From assembly GCA_019973155.2 (NCBI GenBank), contig BPQB01000088.1, positions 61,418 to 125,417 of the forward strand: 64,000 bases of DNA, in the 5' to 3' direction. The notes under the pieces are model-generated. The model saw only the letters and a program-made list of their open reading frames with translations, was not told the origin of the DNA and ran no database searches. The position numbers and the translations under genes were made by a program. This stretch comes from Phanerochaete sordida. Lineage: Eukaryota; Basidiomycota; Agaricomycetes; Polyporales; Phanerochaetaceae. Positions 12,113-24,247 of the stretch are shown here, piece after piece; positions within the stretch are counted from its first letter, which is position 1, and the number at the start of each line of letters is the position of its first letter.

Positions 12113-14230
12113 GGCCGTGCGCAGAATTCAGAAGTTGCTGCTCTTGCCAAAGAACCGCCTGTCGATCGCCCAGGCCGTGAGGGCCGTCTGCGTCATCGGC
12201 AGCATATATGCGTCCGGCAAGCAGCGTCAGGAGGGTATCTGCGCGGCCAATATAATCAGATCCCCGCACGTGAGCCAAACGACTGTGCGTACGGACCAAT
12301 GGAGCATCCGCACGTCCACGAATACCGCTACAGAGTGCCATCGATGCGCGTCCTTGCTGAGTCGACATGAGAGAGCATTTGGCGAGGGCGGCGCGCTGCA
12401 CAAGACATGGACGCCGTCGTCCAGGCCATCCGCATGGACGTGCTTGTGTAGCTTGACGGTCCAGTGAGTCTTCTCGTCCGCTTTTCATGAGCCGATTTGA
12501 CGTTCCGCAACAGACTTGCGTCTGGCGAGCGAGGTTCTGGTACTGCCAACACACTCAGAATACATACGAAGACCCAGAATGCGAGAACGCACCTGTTCGG
12601 CCCTAGAGCGAGCGGCGGAGCGTTCGACTCGGTGCGTTCTGGCTCAATTGTGCGGCCGCACATCGCTCTGACTGTCCGACGTCTTGCAGTGTGCTGCCCT
12701 GCATGGCGTTGTCGTGTATATGTGGGATGTGTGGTTGCTCGTTCGTACTTCACTGTTCTGGTGGGTCTCCATGCTCGTTGCCGTCATTCTCATCGTGGAG
12801 CTTTCACATCTTCGATGACGCGGTCGAGACAGTGAGGGGACAGCAAGCTATGGCGCAAGGGTGGGCACGGCACAAGCCTCGAGTTGCATGCTCGTTGGAT
12901 GGCTTTCACTGGGCTGGGCAAGGGCGCAAGACGATATAGTCGGTGTGTGGCTGGGTGCAGAGCAGAGAAAGATGTCTGTGCTGGCGAGGGTGGACAGCTA
13001 GCACAGAGGCGCAGAAGTCGGGAGAGACGAGGGTGGCAGAGTGTGAATGCAGTCATCTCGGAGTCGATATCGCGAGGTACGGCTGTCAGTGTGGGCGAGG
13101 TCGAGGGTGCAGGTCGCAGTTCGAGAAGAATGCTGCGCGCAAGTGCACTCAGCACACTACACTCAGCACACTACATGGATCCATTAAGCGCCTTGAGACG
13201 CAATGCTCGCAGCCCCCTCGTGCACGATATAGAATTATTGTAGAGGTGATTTTTACATATTCATGTAGCTGGAAAGGTCCTGTACTTTCTGTATACCTCA
13301 AAGACAGTATGTGCAGCAGTGCACCATTGAAGACCACCGTGCTGGTGAGTCTAAGCGCCCATTCAGCGTCGACTTCGGCAACGACGGCAACGACACAAAT
13401 CCTGGGCGGTTAGCATATGAAGGTAACGAGGGGAAACAAAGTGCCCTTGGGTAGTGCTATGCACGTTACCGAGAGGATATAGCCAGGGGAGTGAGCTACA
13501 TAAATCGCCGAAGCTCGACTACAAACATTGTATTCAACCCTAACCCTGTTTTGATCGGCTTAACTAATGGAGCATACAAAAAAGGTTCCCACGGTTTTGC
13601 ACTCGTTTTTCGTGACGGAGTCCACGAGGTCAAAATCTGCCCGTAGGGCCGGGGGTGGAATATAAACGTTTCTTCATAAATTCAGAAATCGTAATGGTGT
13701 GAAGCAAAGGCTGCCGCGTCACTACAACAAAAAATTGAACAACCAAATCATCCTTGCAGCACGTTAGAATCATATTCTACACACCATAAATATATTTAGC
13801 TGCGCGAAGGGGCAGAAAACGAGCCGCGGTGCACGCCTGCGCAAACGCGTGCGAGGAGCATTAGCGCCCAACATGGGAAGTGCGAGCCCGCGCGTTCTCC
13901 GTGTCGCAGCTCATTCGCAGACGACCACCGCAGTCCCCACCTCAAAGCTGTCGGGCATTTCGACTCTCTGCCCTCGACGTTCTGCCCTAGAAGGAGAGCT
14001 GAAGTGCTGTATGCGCTTTTAGAGGGGGGGAGGGAGAGTTCTCAGAGCAAGTAGAGAGGCTGGAGTACCTCGGTGCGTCAGGGCCTACATTCCAACATAT
14101 GCTGCTGTATTCACACACGAGGCATGGATAGAATATCACATACCTCTGTAGTAGAAGATTTACGATCAAATACACCCCGTATCTACCCCTTCCGAGCTCG
14201 CAGCGCGCTGTTACGCCCTCCGAAACAGCC
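12113..14230. other. Region without a recognisable gene
   Basis: About 2.1 kb with no supported coding sequence. A 15-bp unit ending in CAGCACACTAC is tandemly repeated at about 13145-13174. AT-rich DNA at 13500-13800 contrasts with the GC-rich flanks. The last 200 bases are the likely promoter of the gene starting at 14231. Confidence 0.45.
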
Positions 14231-17200
14231 ATGGGAGGCGGTCTCAAGCAGCGCACCATCTACAAGCCTCGTAGGCGTTCTGCCAGTCAGAAAGAACATA
14301 TCAAGAACCTTTCAAAGAAGCGAAGAGAACCTTTAGATAGCCTGCCGCCTCTCTCGTTCTCTCCTGCATCCTCGACATCATCACTGCCCGCCACCCCTGC
14401 TGCACCTCTCTTGCAGCTTGAAGACGTAAGCGATGCACTCAGACAGAAGAGCGAAAAGGTCCTCGACCTAGAAGGCTTTCTGGATGCATCTGCGGAGGTA
14501 ATCCTCGAGCAGCAAGAGTCGCTCGATGCTGAGCGCGCCCGTGCCGAGGACTACCGCCGCCGCTACAACAACATGCGCAACCAGTCGCGACGCAACAAGG
14601 CAAGCAAGGCTACCGTATCACAGCAGGTTCAGTCGCTTCAGCAAGATCAAGCCTCTCTCTACAGTGCCCTTCTCGACGCTCAAACTGAGGCGGCACATAC
14701 TAGCACTCTGCTCTTCGAGTCTCAACATCTGGCGACATCTTATCTGGAGCAGCTGGAGTCCTCTCGTCTAGCTGCTGAAGGGTCTTCACTGCTGTTGTCT
14801 GAGGTCTCTTTGCAACGTGACTCTCTACTCCTCGAACGCGACGTTGCGCGCTCCCTGGCCGAGGCTCGTGCTAGCGAGCTCGACGAGCTCTCGGAGGCTC
14901 TGGAAAGCTCTCGGCAACATACCTCTGCGCTCTCGAGGACTACGGAGTATCTCTACGCTGCAAACGACTGGTATGCACATGCTCTCGACGCCTCCTGGAG
15001 CGACCGGGCTGTCGTGCTTGCAGAGGCTTCTGGGGTGGTATCGGACGCTCGCTTGTCGCTGGAATGTGCCCGGGCTTTGGAAGACGACGCTTCGGTGACA
15101 ACTTCCCAGGCTCTGGCAGCAGTAGAAGAGCATCAGCTCGAGGCAAAGAGAGCTCGCGAGGATGCAGCTAGTGCGCAGCGCGAGGTTGAGCAAGCCTCTC
15201 GCAAACTTGACCGCGCACAGAAGGAGGCACGCGCCCTGAAGGCAAAAATCAGTCGCGCACCGCAAGGTCTCGAGCGAGCGGTCAAGAAGGCCGAAGACAA
15301 GATCCGCAAGCAGTTGGCGAGTGCGAAGATCATCAAGAAGGGTGTGTACACATCCGAGGCTCGCGCCATGGCGCGCAGCCTCGTGCATCAAGGCTGCGCT
15401 CAAGAGAAGGTTGGCGAGGCGATTCGCGACATTGGGGCCATGATGGGGGTGAAGGTCTCACACAAGATGAGCCGTCGCACCGTCGGGCGCAGCGTCATGG
15501 AGGGCGGTGTTGCTGCGCACGTCCAGCTGGGCTTCGAAATCGCACAGAGCCCCGGTACGTACCTCACTGCTGTGTATGACACGACACTTATTGTGATCTC
15601 ATTCGGTAGACATCACTATCAGTGGAGATGGAACTACGCACCGTAACGTCACCAAGGAGTCCCGTTTTGCGAACACCCGTGCCCCCAACTCCTACATGGA
15701 TCCAACTAGCACCGTCCGCATTCAGAATAGACTTCTCGGCGTACACTCTTCAGTCGACCACAAGTCGCACACACAGCTTGCTGGCTGGCAGAAGCAGTAT
15801 GCAACCATTGGCGACGTGTTCACGCGGTCACCTCTAGCGTCTCAAGAGAATCTTAGTCTCTCTGACTCGGACTGCGTGCGAAAGACCCTTGGCATGCATA
15901 CCGACCACGCCGAAGATCAGCGGAAGCTAACGAAGCTCTACAAGGCGCTGAAGAAGGAAGTCACGCTCGAAGAACTCGGCTCTGTTCAGCTGAAGAACCC
16001 GACCCCCGAAGTGCAAGCTCTGCTCGACCGCGCAGTTGCCTCAACAATCGAGCGTGTTGGTGGGCTCGCAGCGTGGCACGCACTATCCACGGAGGAGCGG
16101 ACAGCACATGACGTCGACATGATTCGTAGCTTGACTATGACTCTTGGTGCGGAGGCGTACGAGAAGCTATCTGATGAGTCGAAGCGTCAGCTAGATCTGT
16201 TCTTCTGGGCGGGCTGCTGCATGCACAAGGAACTCAACTCCGTCAAGGGCGGTGTAGCAGCGATGTCGGAGAGGTGGAAGGAGCTGGAAGGGCCCGGTCC
16301 CATTCTGCTTCCAAACCGCGACAACCGCGCGGTCGTCGAGCTCGCTGATTCGTCCAGGAAAGAGGCAAGCGCTGCGGAGCGTCGGGCAGCTAATGTCTCG
16401 ACCGGCGGCGCAGTGAAGGTCGCAAGCCTTGCGGGTGCCATCTTCAACCATAAAGATGACAAGAAGGGACAACATGACGCATATCTATATCACTTTCTGC
16501 ACCTCACTGGCCGCTCGATAACCTTCCCTGACACCAGTAACACCCGGTATCAGACGTACTGCCTTGCAAGTGCGGAGCTCCTAACGCACCTTGCAACCTA
16601 TCGTCAGTACCTCGAGTTCGTTCGAGACAAGAAGGAGTCGCGCGACTTCAATAACCTTGAAGCGAATGTCTATCGTGGTCTGCACGACCCTGCTACACTC
16701 TCGGAGATGGCGGTTCTCGCATTCTATGGAGAGGCCGTATCTTATCCCTACGCAAGTAAGGTTCGAGGTCCTGGCTCTGAGGATCTCAACGTCCTCGAGC
16801 TTGGCGAGCTACACAAGGAGGTACAGCAGCATATCCAACGCCTCATCGACAACCCTTCCCTTGTTCTGTCACCCCAAGCCGACCCTTCTCTAGTCACATT
16901 CGACGGCAAACCCTGGCGGCATCCAAACGCCATCACGGCTATATACACATTGTCCCCGAACCTTCCCCATCTCGAGGCGCTCCTGGTCGCCTTTCTGAAC
17001 GGCGCGCTCGCTGTTTGGATCCGCTTTAGCGGCGAGTTTGCGCCTGGCGGCACAATTGACACCTCAACAGCGCAGGAACGCTATCGCGCGTGGATGCAGC
17101 CCTGCAATGATGCATGCGAGGGGATTCTAGGCACCTTCCGCCGCGTCATGCATGCGCGCCCAAGTCTCTCCGAGCAGCATTTCAACGCGCAGCTCACCTA

Positions 17201-17750
17201 CGAACGGAACAACACACAGGACTTCATCGACGCGAAGCTGTCAGACGAGGCCAATCAGAAGTTTTTGCGTGCTGAGGCTCGGGCTCGGGACAGCAGCAAG
17301 CTTGAGCAAGCACGCAAGCTTGATCTGGCACAAGCGGAAATAGCAGCAGTCGAGCAGAAAAGGGCCAAGGAGCGCGCCAAGGCGGAGAAGGCAGCACAGC
17401 GGGCGCAGAAGCTCGCCGGTGTTGTGCTCATCCTTGACAACGCCCATATCCTGCAGCTCAAGGTCTCCCTCCTCGATGAGCAACTTGATGCACACCGCGC
17501 CCTTGGAGAAGACTCGTTGATTCCCAAGAAGTCACATCTCAAAAATAAGCAAGCAAAGCAAGAAGCTCTGCTCTCCGTAGTCGAGGCATATCTCGCGCGC
17601 CATCCCGCTGACTCGAACGCTCCGGACACCGCAGATGGACAGGTGGCTAACACAGGTCCAGATAGTGAAGCAGAGGACGAGCCCGAGGACGTTTCACAGG
17701 CTCACTTTATTGCTACAGAGGACCCCGAGTCTGATTCAGACGTAGAATAA
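14231..17750 (+). CDS. Large coiled-coil plus putative DDE-type protein of basidiomycetes
   Basis: Two exons (14231-15554 and 15610-17750) with a 55-bp GTACGT...TAG intron give 1154 residues without interruption. A basic N-terminus leads into a long coiled coil (~60-380, Glu/Ala/Arg/Leu-rich), then a helical basic segment. The intron falls exactly before the block SGDGTTHR (D448). Further conserved-looking blocks are FFWAGCCMHKELNSVKGG (~639), AGAIFNHKDDKKGQ (D724/D725), a SNTRYQTYC block and CNDACEGILGTFRR (E945), then a Lys/Ala coiled coil and an acidic tail. The GDG...D...NDxxEG spacing looks like an RNase H-fold DDE transposase core, which is my inference. I recall many near relatives of unnamed function in Agaricomycetes. 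It could be a new transposase superfamily member or a domesticated derivative. No terminal repeats were identified. Confidence 0.85.
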
Positions 17751-17965
17751 GTAGCGAGCCTTGTTTCGAGTACGCTGCGCGCAGCAGCCATTCACGAAGG
17801 TTTCGGAGTTCAACATGAGCATCGGAAAGCCCCGCATACCCTCCATTTTGGGTCGATCCACGCAGAAATTCATATTTTCGCATTTTCAGCTGTCATCCCT
17901 GACGTGGGAATTGATCTGACAGCTGCACGCAAGCCGTCGCAGCGTTGCCCAGGGTCACTACCACC

Positions 17966-18891
17966 ATGGCAAGCCAGCCACGACAGGGGGCCACGGCCCG
18001 CGCGGAAATCGAGCGTTTCGCGGACGACATGGCGAAGGAGCTACGACTGCTGGACAGCCCGCTGCCGAAGGACGTCGACTTTAACGACGAGGAGATGGAC
18101 ACAATACAGAGCCGCGTACGTCGTCGTGTTCCGGCGCGTCCCCCGTATGCGCCGCTCACTTCCTTGTGAAGCTCAACGCGATGTGGCATCCGAACCTCCC
18201 CTCCTCGTTCACGGACCCGCTCTACATCGCCTTCTCGGCCAAATACCTTCCCGCACTCGCGGCGTCGCTCCGCGCGCTCTCGCTCGACACGCAGCGCAAC
18301 GCCTTTTCGACGCTCGTGCAAGTGCTGTCGCTGCTCCCCGCTGAGCGCGACCCGTACGCCCGGCGCTTCTTTGCCTCCCAGCAGTTTGCGGGCGTGCCGA
18401 CGCTGCTCGCGCGCGCGTTCGTGCGCGGGATCGCCTGGCTCCGGCCCTCCGGCGCCGGCGCCCTCTGCGACCTCTTCTACCACATGCTCATCTGGGGCGA
18501 CCCCGCCGGCGGCGACGACGCGCAGACGTGCATCGACAAAGACGCGCGCGTCGCGCTCGCCAGCACTGTCAAGGAGATACCCACGTCGGAAGGCTTCGCG
18601 CGCCTCGACGAGAAGCAGCGCAGGCAGGTCAAGCAGCTCGCGGTGGCGCTCATGATGCTCAACGGCGAGGGGGGCGTTCGGGTCGTTGCGGACAACTGGA
18701 TCCAGGCGCAGCGCGGGCTGCACGAGTCTTCCGTCCGAGGGATCCTGGAGTGCGCGGTCTGTCTCGAGGACGAGGAGCTGTTCTTCTGCTCCAAATGCAA
18801 GACGGTCAAGTACTGCTCGAAGGAGTGTCAGCTCAAGGCGTGGAAGGGGAAGGAAGGGCACAAGTTCCAGTGTTACGACACGGCGTACTGA
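17966..18891 (+). CDS. MYND zinc-finger protein (block A copy)
   Basis: Two exons (17966-18115 and 18172-18891) with a 56-bp GTACGT...AAG intron in phase 0 give 289 residues. The start has a CCACC context. Residues 1-50 form a charged helix (ERFADDMAKELRLL). Residues 51-240 form an Ala/Leu-rich helical, ARM-like region. Residues 244-284 are a MYND zinc finger with the full ligand series: CAVC, FFCSKC, YCSKEC, then His and Cys. MYND fingers bind zinc and usually proline-rich partners. No SET domain is present, so methyltransferase activity is not implied. It is a near-identical paralogue of the gene at 49226, and similarity extends beyond the gene into downstream DNA. The gene looks intact. 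Confidence 0.88.
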
Positions 18892-19213
18892 GCATTTTCA
18901 TGGACGGATTGTAACTTATAGCTAAGTCTATTTCTTGTGCATATATGCAGCCTGTATTGTAGCCTGCGACGTCGCAGCAATACCAAGTCATGGCCGATGC
19001 CATTAACACGACAACTCGTCCTGAAATCACAGCATGTGAGCACGCAAGACAGATATGCTGGCGCGGTGAGATTACCGAGGCCTGACCGCGTTCGGCAGCC
19101 TGCGGTCGGACCTCACGCCGCCTGCTGCAAGCTCTCGCCTCAAACGTTTCCCACCAAGTTGTTCACGAGTCTCGACGTCTGGTCGAGACCGCACACCAGC
19201 ACTGCTGGAGCGA

Positions 19214-20180
19214 TTGTCTCCTTCGTGCCTACCTCACACTATTGGCTCCCAGCGACGCAGCGACGATACTGACAGCGGATGTTCCCAGGACCGGCTGCAA
19301 GGAGCCTCCGATCGAGGAGCCGCGCTCGCACCCATTGCGTCCGCCTCGCAGGCCAGTGTCGACACTTCCAACCTCCTCTCCCAGCCTCGTCCCAGCAAGC
19401 GATCACGAGCACAAGTCCACTGCGAGGACGTGGATATCCCGCAGATCCGAACAGGGTGCGTGGAGACCCGCACGGAGGCCGCGCCCGCGCCCGCGGCGAA
19501 GGACCAGACGATGAGCGCGGCAGGCAGCGCGGAGAAGCACGCGAAGGGTTCCCGAGCGTTCAGGCCCGCCGTGCCGCCCGCCTCGACAGAGCCCGTGCCA
19601 GAGGCCGCTCGGGCCGTGGAGGACCTTCCGGCTTCCGAGATTGCGCCAGAGGCGACTGCGAGCGAGGGCACGACGGCGGCGGTCGCAGCGGGCCTTGTCC
19701 CGCCCGCCCGCCCCGCCCGCAACCCTCGCGCCGCACGTCGCAGAGCCCATCACCCTCGCGCGCCGCCCCGCCGCCGCCCTGCCCAGCCTGCAGATCCCGC
19801 TGAGCCCTGGCTTCGGCGGCGCACGCGCGAACGTCTGCGCGGTGCGCGCGCCGCACGCCGCAGCGCTCGGGGCCCTCGTGGGGCGCTGCGCGGACATCGG
19901 GGCCAAGGACGCGCAGATGGCTCTGCGCCCGGGCTTCGCCACCGCGGGCGCTGCGCAGCCGCGCCGTGTGGACGTCTTCGCGCTGTGCGTTCCCAAGGGC
20001 TGCGCGGTCGGCATGAGCCCAGATGGGCTGGGAAGGGCGCTCGGGGCGCGTGGTTTTGGGAGGGCTGAGCGATGTCTGACCGAGCCGTATGGAGACTGCG
20101 TCCCACGCGACTGGGGTGCGTGTATCCTCGGCGCTGTGCGGCTGCTGCAGCGCTTCGGGGCGAAGGTGCGCTAGGTCCAC
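19214..20180 (+). pseudogene. Decayed Ala/Glu-rich middle gene of block A
   Basis: Open frames 19214-20068 and 19641-20174 overlap in different frames. The first holds PSKRSRAQVHCEDVDIPQIR and TEPVPEAARAVEDLPASE. The second carries a unit resembling ALGALVGRCADI...LRPGF followed by VDVFALCVPKGCAVG, which recurs in blocks B, C and D. Because the two halves are in different frames and each copy in the window breaks differently, I read this as a pseudogene of an unrecognised family. An intact parent with short internal repeats probably exists elsewhere in the genome. Confidence 0.45.
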
Positions 20181-22105
20181 AAATCGTGTTCAAAACCCCG
20201 TCTGATGTTGTCACACCGCACCAGGGCACCACGCTCCGCTACGCATATTCCTTGTCTGTCATATCGATAAGAAGCAAGACGGTTTTGAGCTCATAGCCCC
20301 TGCGCTATTCGAGATTCTCTCCGACCAGCCGTGCTGAGGCGAGCTTCTAACACGATCGTCAACCGCGAGTTCGATCTCCTAGGCCTCTGCGGCGCCGGTA
20401 TCAGCACACTGGCGAGCTTTGGCATTGCCGTCGACCGCAGCATGACAGCCACCATGAGCCACGTCCTGCCCCCGATTCCGTCGGCGGCTTTGAGGTGAGT
20501 CTTCGCGCTGCAGAGCAGGACATCTTCCAGACATGATGGCGCCTTCCGATAGGGAACGCCCTGGAGGCTTTACAATGATCGAAGGGCCTGGAGCGTAAAA
20601 TGCATGAGAGTAGTCATCCGATATTCCTTTTGCCAGCGGCCGCAGTACGTCTTCCATGTCCGGAAGCTCAGCCTCCAGCAGCGATGCGGTCGCAATGTGT
20701 AGTACTCGTGTTGCTATGCTTCTGATTGTGTTACCCATACATGCTCTACCAGAACCCCATGCGTGGTACTCGTTTTGCTGTGCTTCCGATCATATTACTC
20801 ATACATGCTTCACCGGCGCCCCCTATCTCCGTCGACTTCAATTGCGTCGGGAACCGCATTCTGCTAGCGGATAGAACGGAGATCCAGCACGATGTCTCCG
20901 CTTTCGATGCGGCGAAAGGTGTAAGTCTACGTCCGACGGTATCGTCCTTGCATCTTCAAGCGATGCGAAACTGGGTGTTCTCGAAACCAAACGCTGGCCT
21001 GGTGATTCCACTGCGATTCTCGCGGATACCCAAATTGCCTGCTAGGCATAAGCTATGGCGAGTACATCGACCCTTACTACGACACAGTCTTGCTGTGCGG
21101 CCGATGCCGGAAGATTTAATGGAAAATTACGAGGCATCGTACTGTAAGCGCGTTGAATATGCACGATGTAAACAGTAGTCTTCTTGCATAATACAGAACT
21201 GGAAACCGTGTAATTTTGACTGAAAGAAAGCCGTTTTCTAGCATTCCAGTCTTTGTTCGTACTCTGTTTACACAGGGTGAGCTTGTATCATGAATGAATC
21301 TTACTGGTCTGTGGTCGCATCTTTTGTAAAATGGAAATAGCTTTGCCAAGAAGCGTCCTCATTACCGTCGAGTCTTCGTTCAAAGCGCCCCGAGCGTACT
21401 GGAGCGCTCTCCACGTATACTACCGAATAACTCCGCATGGGCGTATTTCTGTGTCACGCAAGGTGATAGCACAAGGTGCTGCTTGTGAACCATCTTGAAG
21501 GATTTCTTCAGTTATAGTTTCAGGTTTCAGTTCTACAAATTTTCCAGCTGATGGAGCCCGATCTACCGTGTCGCGTCATGTATTCATACCGATCTGTTCT
21601 TGTGCTCATTTCCGTAATCCATTGTTCTCACTTCCTTCCAGCCCCATGCTTCGCGCGCCCACACAGCTACCTGGTCATTGCTGTGCTCCTTCAATAAATA
21701 GTTAGCGCTTATTCAACCGTATATATAACCCAGACTGCTGCCGTAGTCATCCAGTGACTGCTTGATTCACTCGACGTGAGTATTCATTCTTACCTACCTT
21801 ATTGGACCTCTTTCCTAACTTATTCTACCCCAGTCCAGGTCCAAACGAGCTACCCTTGGCTCCATGAACGCGGAAACCGCCTCTATGGCCACAGGGCAAC
21901 GCCACCACGCACTAAATTTTGCCGTCTTTCCTTATGTACTCTCCGTCGCTCCTGGATTTGGGTGGACCTTCATTATTCTGTTTGGGCAAACTGGAAATGT
22001 ACATTGGTCAGGCTTCGCGAGCAGGGCACCGGTGGGTGCATGTCAAGATATTCATTGACTTAAAGCTAATTTTCTGCTTCTCAGCATATCTTCTCTCCTT
22101 CCGTC
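20181..22105 (+). other. Non-coding or decayed part of block A upstream of the F-box gene
   Basis: No intact gene is seen. The stretch is nevertheless conserved as DNA in blocks C and D. A small conserved peptide-like run appears at 21915-22005 (FPYVLSVAPGFGWTF, then FGQTGNVHWSGF), with an inverted counterpart at 52690-52860. It may be a relic exon. The last part is the probable F-box promoter. Confidence 0.45.
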
Positions 22106-22200
22106 ATGCATCCTTCTTCCAGTACACCGTCTTCGTTCAGCATGCACCCTGTGTCCAGTACACCGTCTTCGTTCAGCATGCATCCTGTGTCCAGTACCCC
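22106..22200 (+). repeat. 36-bp coding minisatellite in F-box gene
   Basis: Two full copies and one partial copy of a 36-bp unit (22106, 22142, 22178) each start with ATG and encode 12 residues, giving three possible start codons in the same frame. Confidence 0.85.
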
Positions 22201-23883
22201 TAGGGTTACAGGGGCTAATATCCCGCCTGAGATTGTCGCCAGGATCCTCAACTGCTTTACTGTCATTGTCCAGCGGCAAGATCGCGCTCTAGAAGAGAGC
22301 TACCGGAGATGGAAGCATGAACTTGTAGCCCCAAGTTTAGTCTGCAAGTATTGGGCCAAACTCATCCAGCCAGTTCTCTTCCAAGAGCTGACCTTGGACA
22401 ATGCTTCGGACGCCGACTACCTGAAAAATATTGTCAATAGCTCTCGTTTCAGCGGATCGCTCCTCAAGGATTCCATTCGAGCCATACGGGCTCATCACAT
22501 CTACCCTCCTCTCCCCATTCCTTGGATCCAACGGCTAGATTGGGTGAAGAAAAGCCTTCGAAACGCAGAATTCTTTTGCTCTATACAGCATCAGACTGTA
22601 CAAGGCCCCAAACTTGCAACTCCGATCCTCTGGCCTCCATTTGCAGCTATTCCACGCGTTCCACCGAGCTTTTACGGCATAGGACTCACAGCATTCGAGT
22701 TGGTCCGCTCTGAGCTCAAGAGCATTGCTCAGCTCGTGCGACTTGTCGATAGCTTTCCTAATCTTAAACGGTGTAACTTCTTCCAAGCCAAATTTCTCGA
22801 CTCCTCTCGACCTACCCCAGACCGCAGGAGAACACAAAAGCTGCCGGGCGCCCTCAAGTCGTGCGCGATTGAAGAGTGCACAAATATATCCATCTCAGAT
22901 CAAGCAGCTCTTTCCTTGTATCTCATTGGCGCTGCACCTCAGATGCAACTCCACGTGGCGGATCCTCAATGGAGCGCTTTCATTGAAAGCTTGCCGGAAT
23001 GGGTGCCGAGCATTTTTCCAACAATCGAAGGGATGTGGAGCCATGCGAGAGGCATCACCTCCCGTTCTCCAGGTGTGTGTTTAATTTTGCTTGCCTTGTG
23101 CGTTGCAGGGGCTCAATATATGGAACATCATCATCAGATCAGATAAACCTCGTATTCTGGGCCGGAACGCGCCTTCGCCGCAATGACGAATGTGTCGTTG
23201 CCGAGGTATGGATTACACCCCAATCTGCAAGACCCAAAGGATCCCTATTTGCCAATATTCGCAGCATCCTCATTTCTGCCGGTATATTTGTCGCCAGAGG
23301 TACAGATCCCCCTTCCTTCACTGGCTTAGAGCAAGTCTGTCCTCTTGAAATGCTCCAATTTTGGGTGCGCAAAGGGGACGCACTGGACGAACGAGGAATA
23401 CGTGCACTGCTTCGCTCAGTTCTCTCCGGAGAGCAGCTGACTTGGGCTCTGGATAAAGACATTTTACAATTACGACTCTGCATCCTCCGCGCTGCCAGGG
23501 AGAAAGGCGCCTGGCGGGCCATCGCAGGCTTCGACAGCAACTACATCCGTTCTATGCGGAGCAAACATTCACATCCGATGATCCACGACACCCCAAACAC
23601 ACTTGACTACGATGAATGGGCAGAATTCCTGTCGCTTTTCGAAGGCGAGAAGATGTATGCCTATCTCCTGCAACTTCCGTCCTTGCGCGCCGAGCGTCGA
23701 GCGCGAGGTAGCGCATGCCCCACGCAAGAGGCTTCAGGCTCGCGAAAGACTAGAAGTACATTTTCGCAAGCTACACAAGAACGTGCCGAGATGGGTAGCT
23801 CTACCAGGGAGAAAATGAACGCGCGCAAGGAACTTGTCGATATAATGCGATCAGCACTTGCGGCAAAAGGAGCTTTTATGTAG
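22106..23883 (+). CDS. F-box-like protein (block A copy)
   Basis: Two exons (22106-23072 and 23138-23883) with a 65-bp intron in phase 1 give 570 residues. The first ATG lies in a 36-bp repeat encoding MHPVSSTPSSFS-type units. An F-box-like motif follows (~37-80: NIPPEIVARIL...PSLVCKYW), as in basidiomycete F-box proteins that recruit substrates to SCF ubiquitin ligases through Skp1. The remainder has leucine-rich spacing and shared blocks RWPPFAA/LWPPFAAIPRVP and DEWAEFLSL also present in the paralogue at 60072-61746. The acceptor at 23137 was chosen because it restores frame and aligns with the paralogue; a nearer GCAG at 23108 would lead to an early stop. No frameshift is seen. The substrate is unknown. 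Confidence 0.8.
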
Positions 23884-24247
23884 CGGCGAGAGCAGAGGGT
23901 TGCTGAAGTGGAGTCGCCAAGATGAAGGGGGATGTGGACGGCGATGCCGCTCACGAAAAAGCACAGACACGAGGTTTATATTGGTATAGAGATTGGGCAT
24001 TGTCGCTGGGGTATCGCTGGGACCTTTTGTAACGGTTGCACGCTTGACGACTCATCGTGGTATACGACATATAGACAGCTTAGCGTACAATGTCGTATGT
24101 ACCCAGTTATATAGAAATTTGGTTATTACTGGTCCGAAGTCGCTTATTCAGTTTTTGGGCTGTTTAAATTGCTTCATGGCGTGTATCGAAGCTTAAGAAG
24201 ATGCTGTAGGAGTTCACTTTGAATATTATCTTGAACCATATTGGCAT

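Larger units (their letters stand above)
17966..23883 (+). repeat. Segmental duplication, block A (MYND, decayed middle, F-box)
   Basis: Block A is the most complete copy of a unit found four times in this window. Matching DNA includes the sequence just after the MYND stop (18905-18990 versus 50160-50240), the Ala/Glu-rich middle (19440-19700 versus 57262-57490), the CGGACATGG/AGCTCAGCCTCCAGCAGC-containing stretch (20540-20860 versus 58420-58760 and, inverted, 53850-54180), the 21180-21480 region (versus 59040-59360 and, inverted, 53200-53480) and the F-box gene (versus 60072-61746). Alignments were judged by eye. Confidence 0.8.

Noticed and set aside
23073..23108. Short intron 23073-23108 in the F-box gene using the first GCAG acceptor
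   Set aside because: It is too short and leads to a stop after about 11 codons; the acceptor at 23137 restores frame and matches the paralogue.
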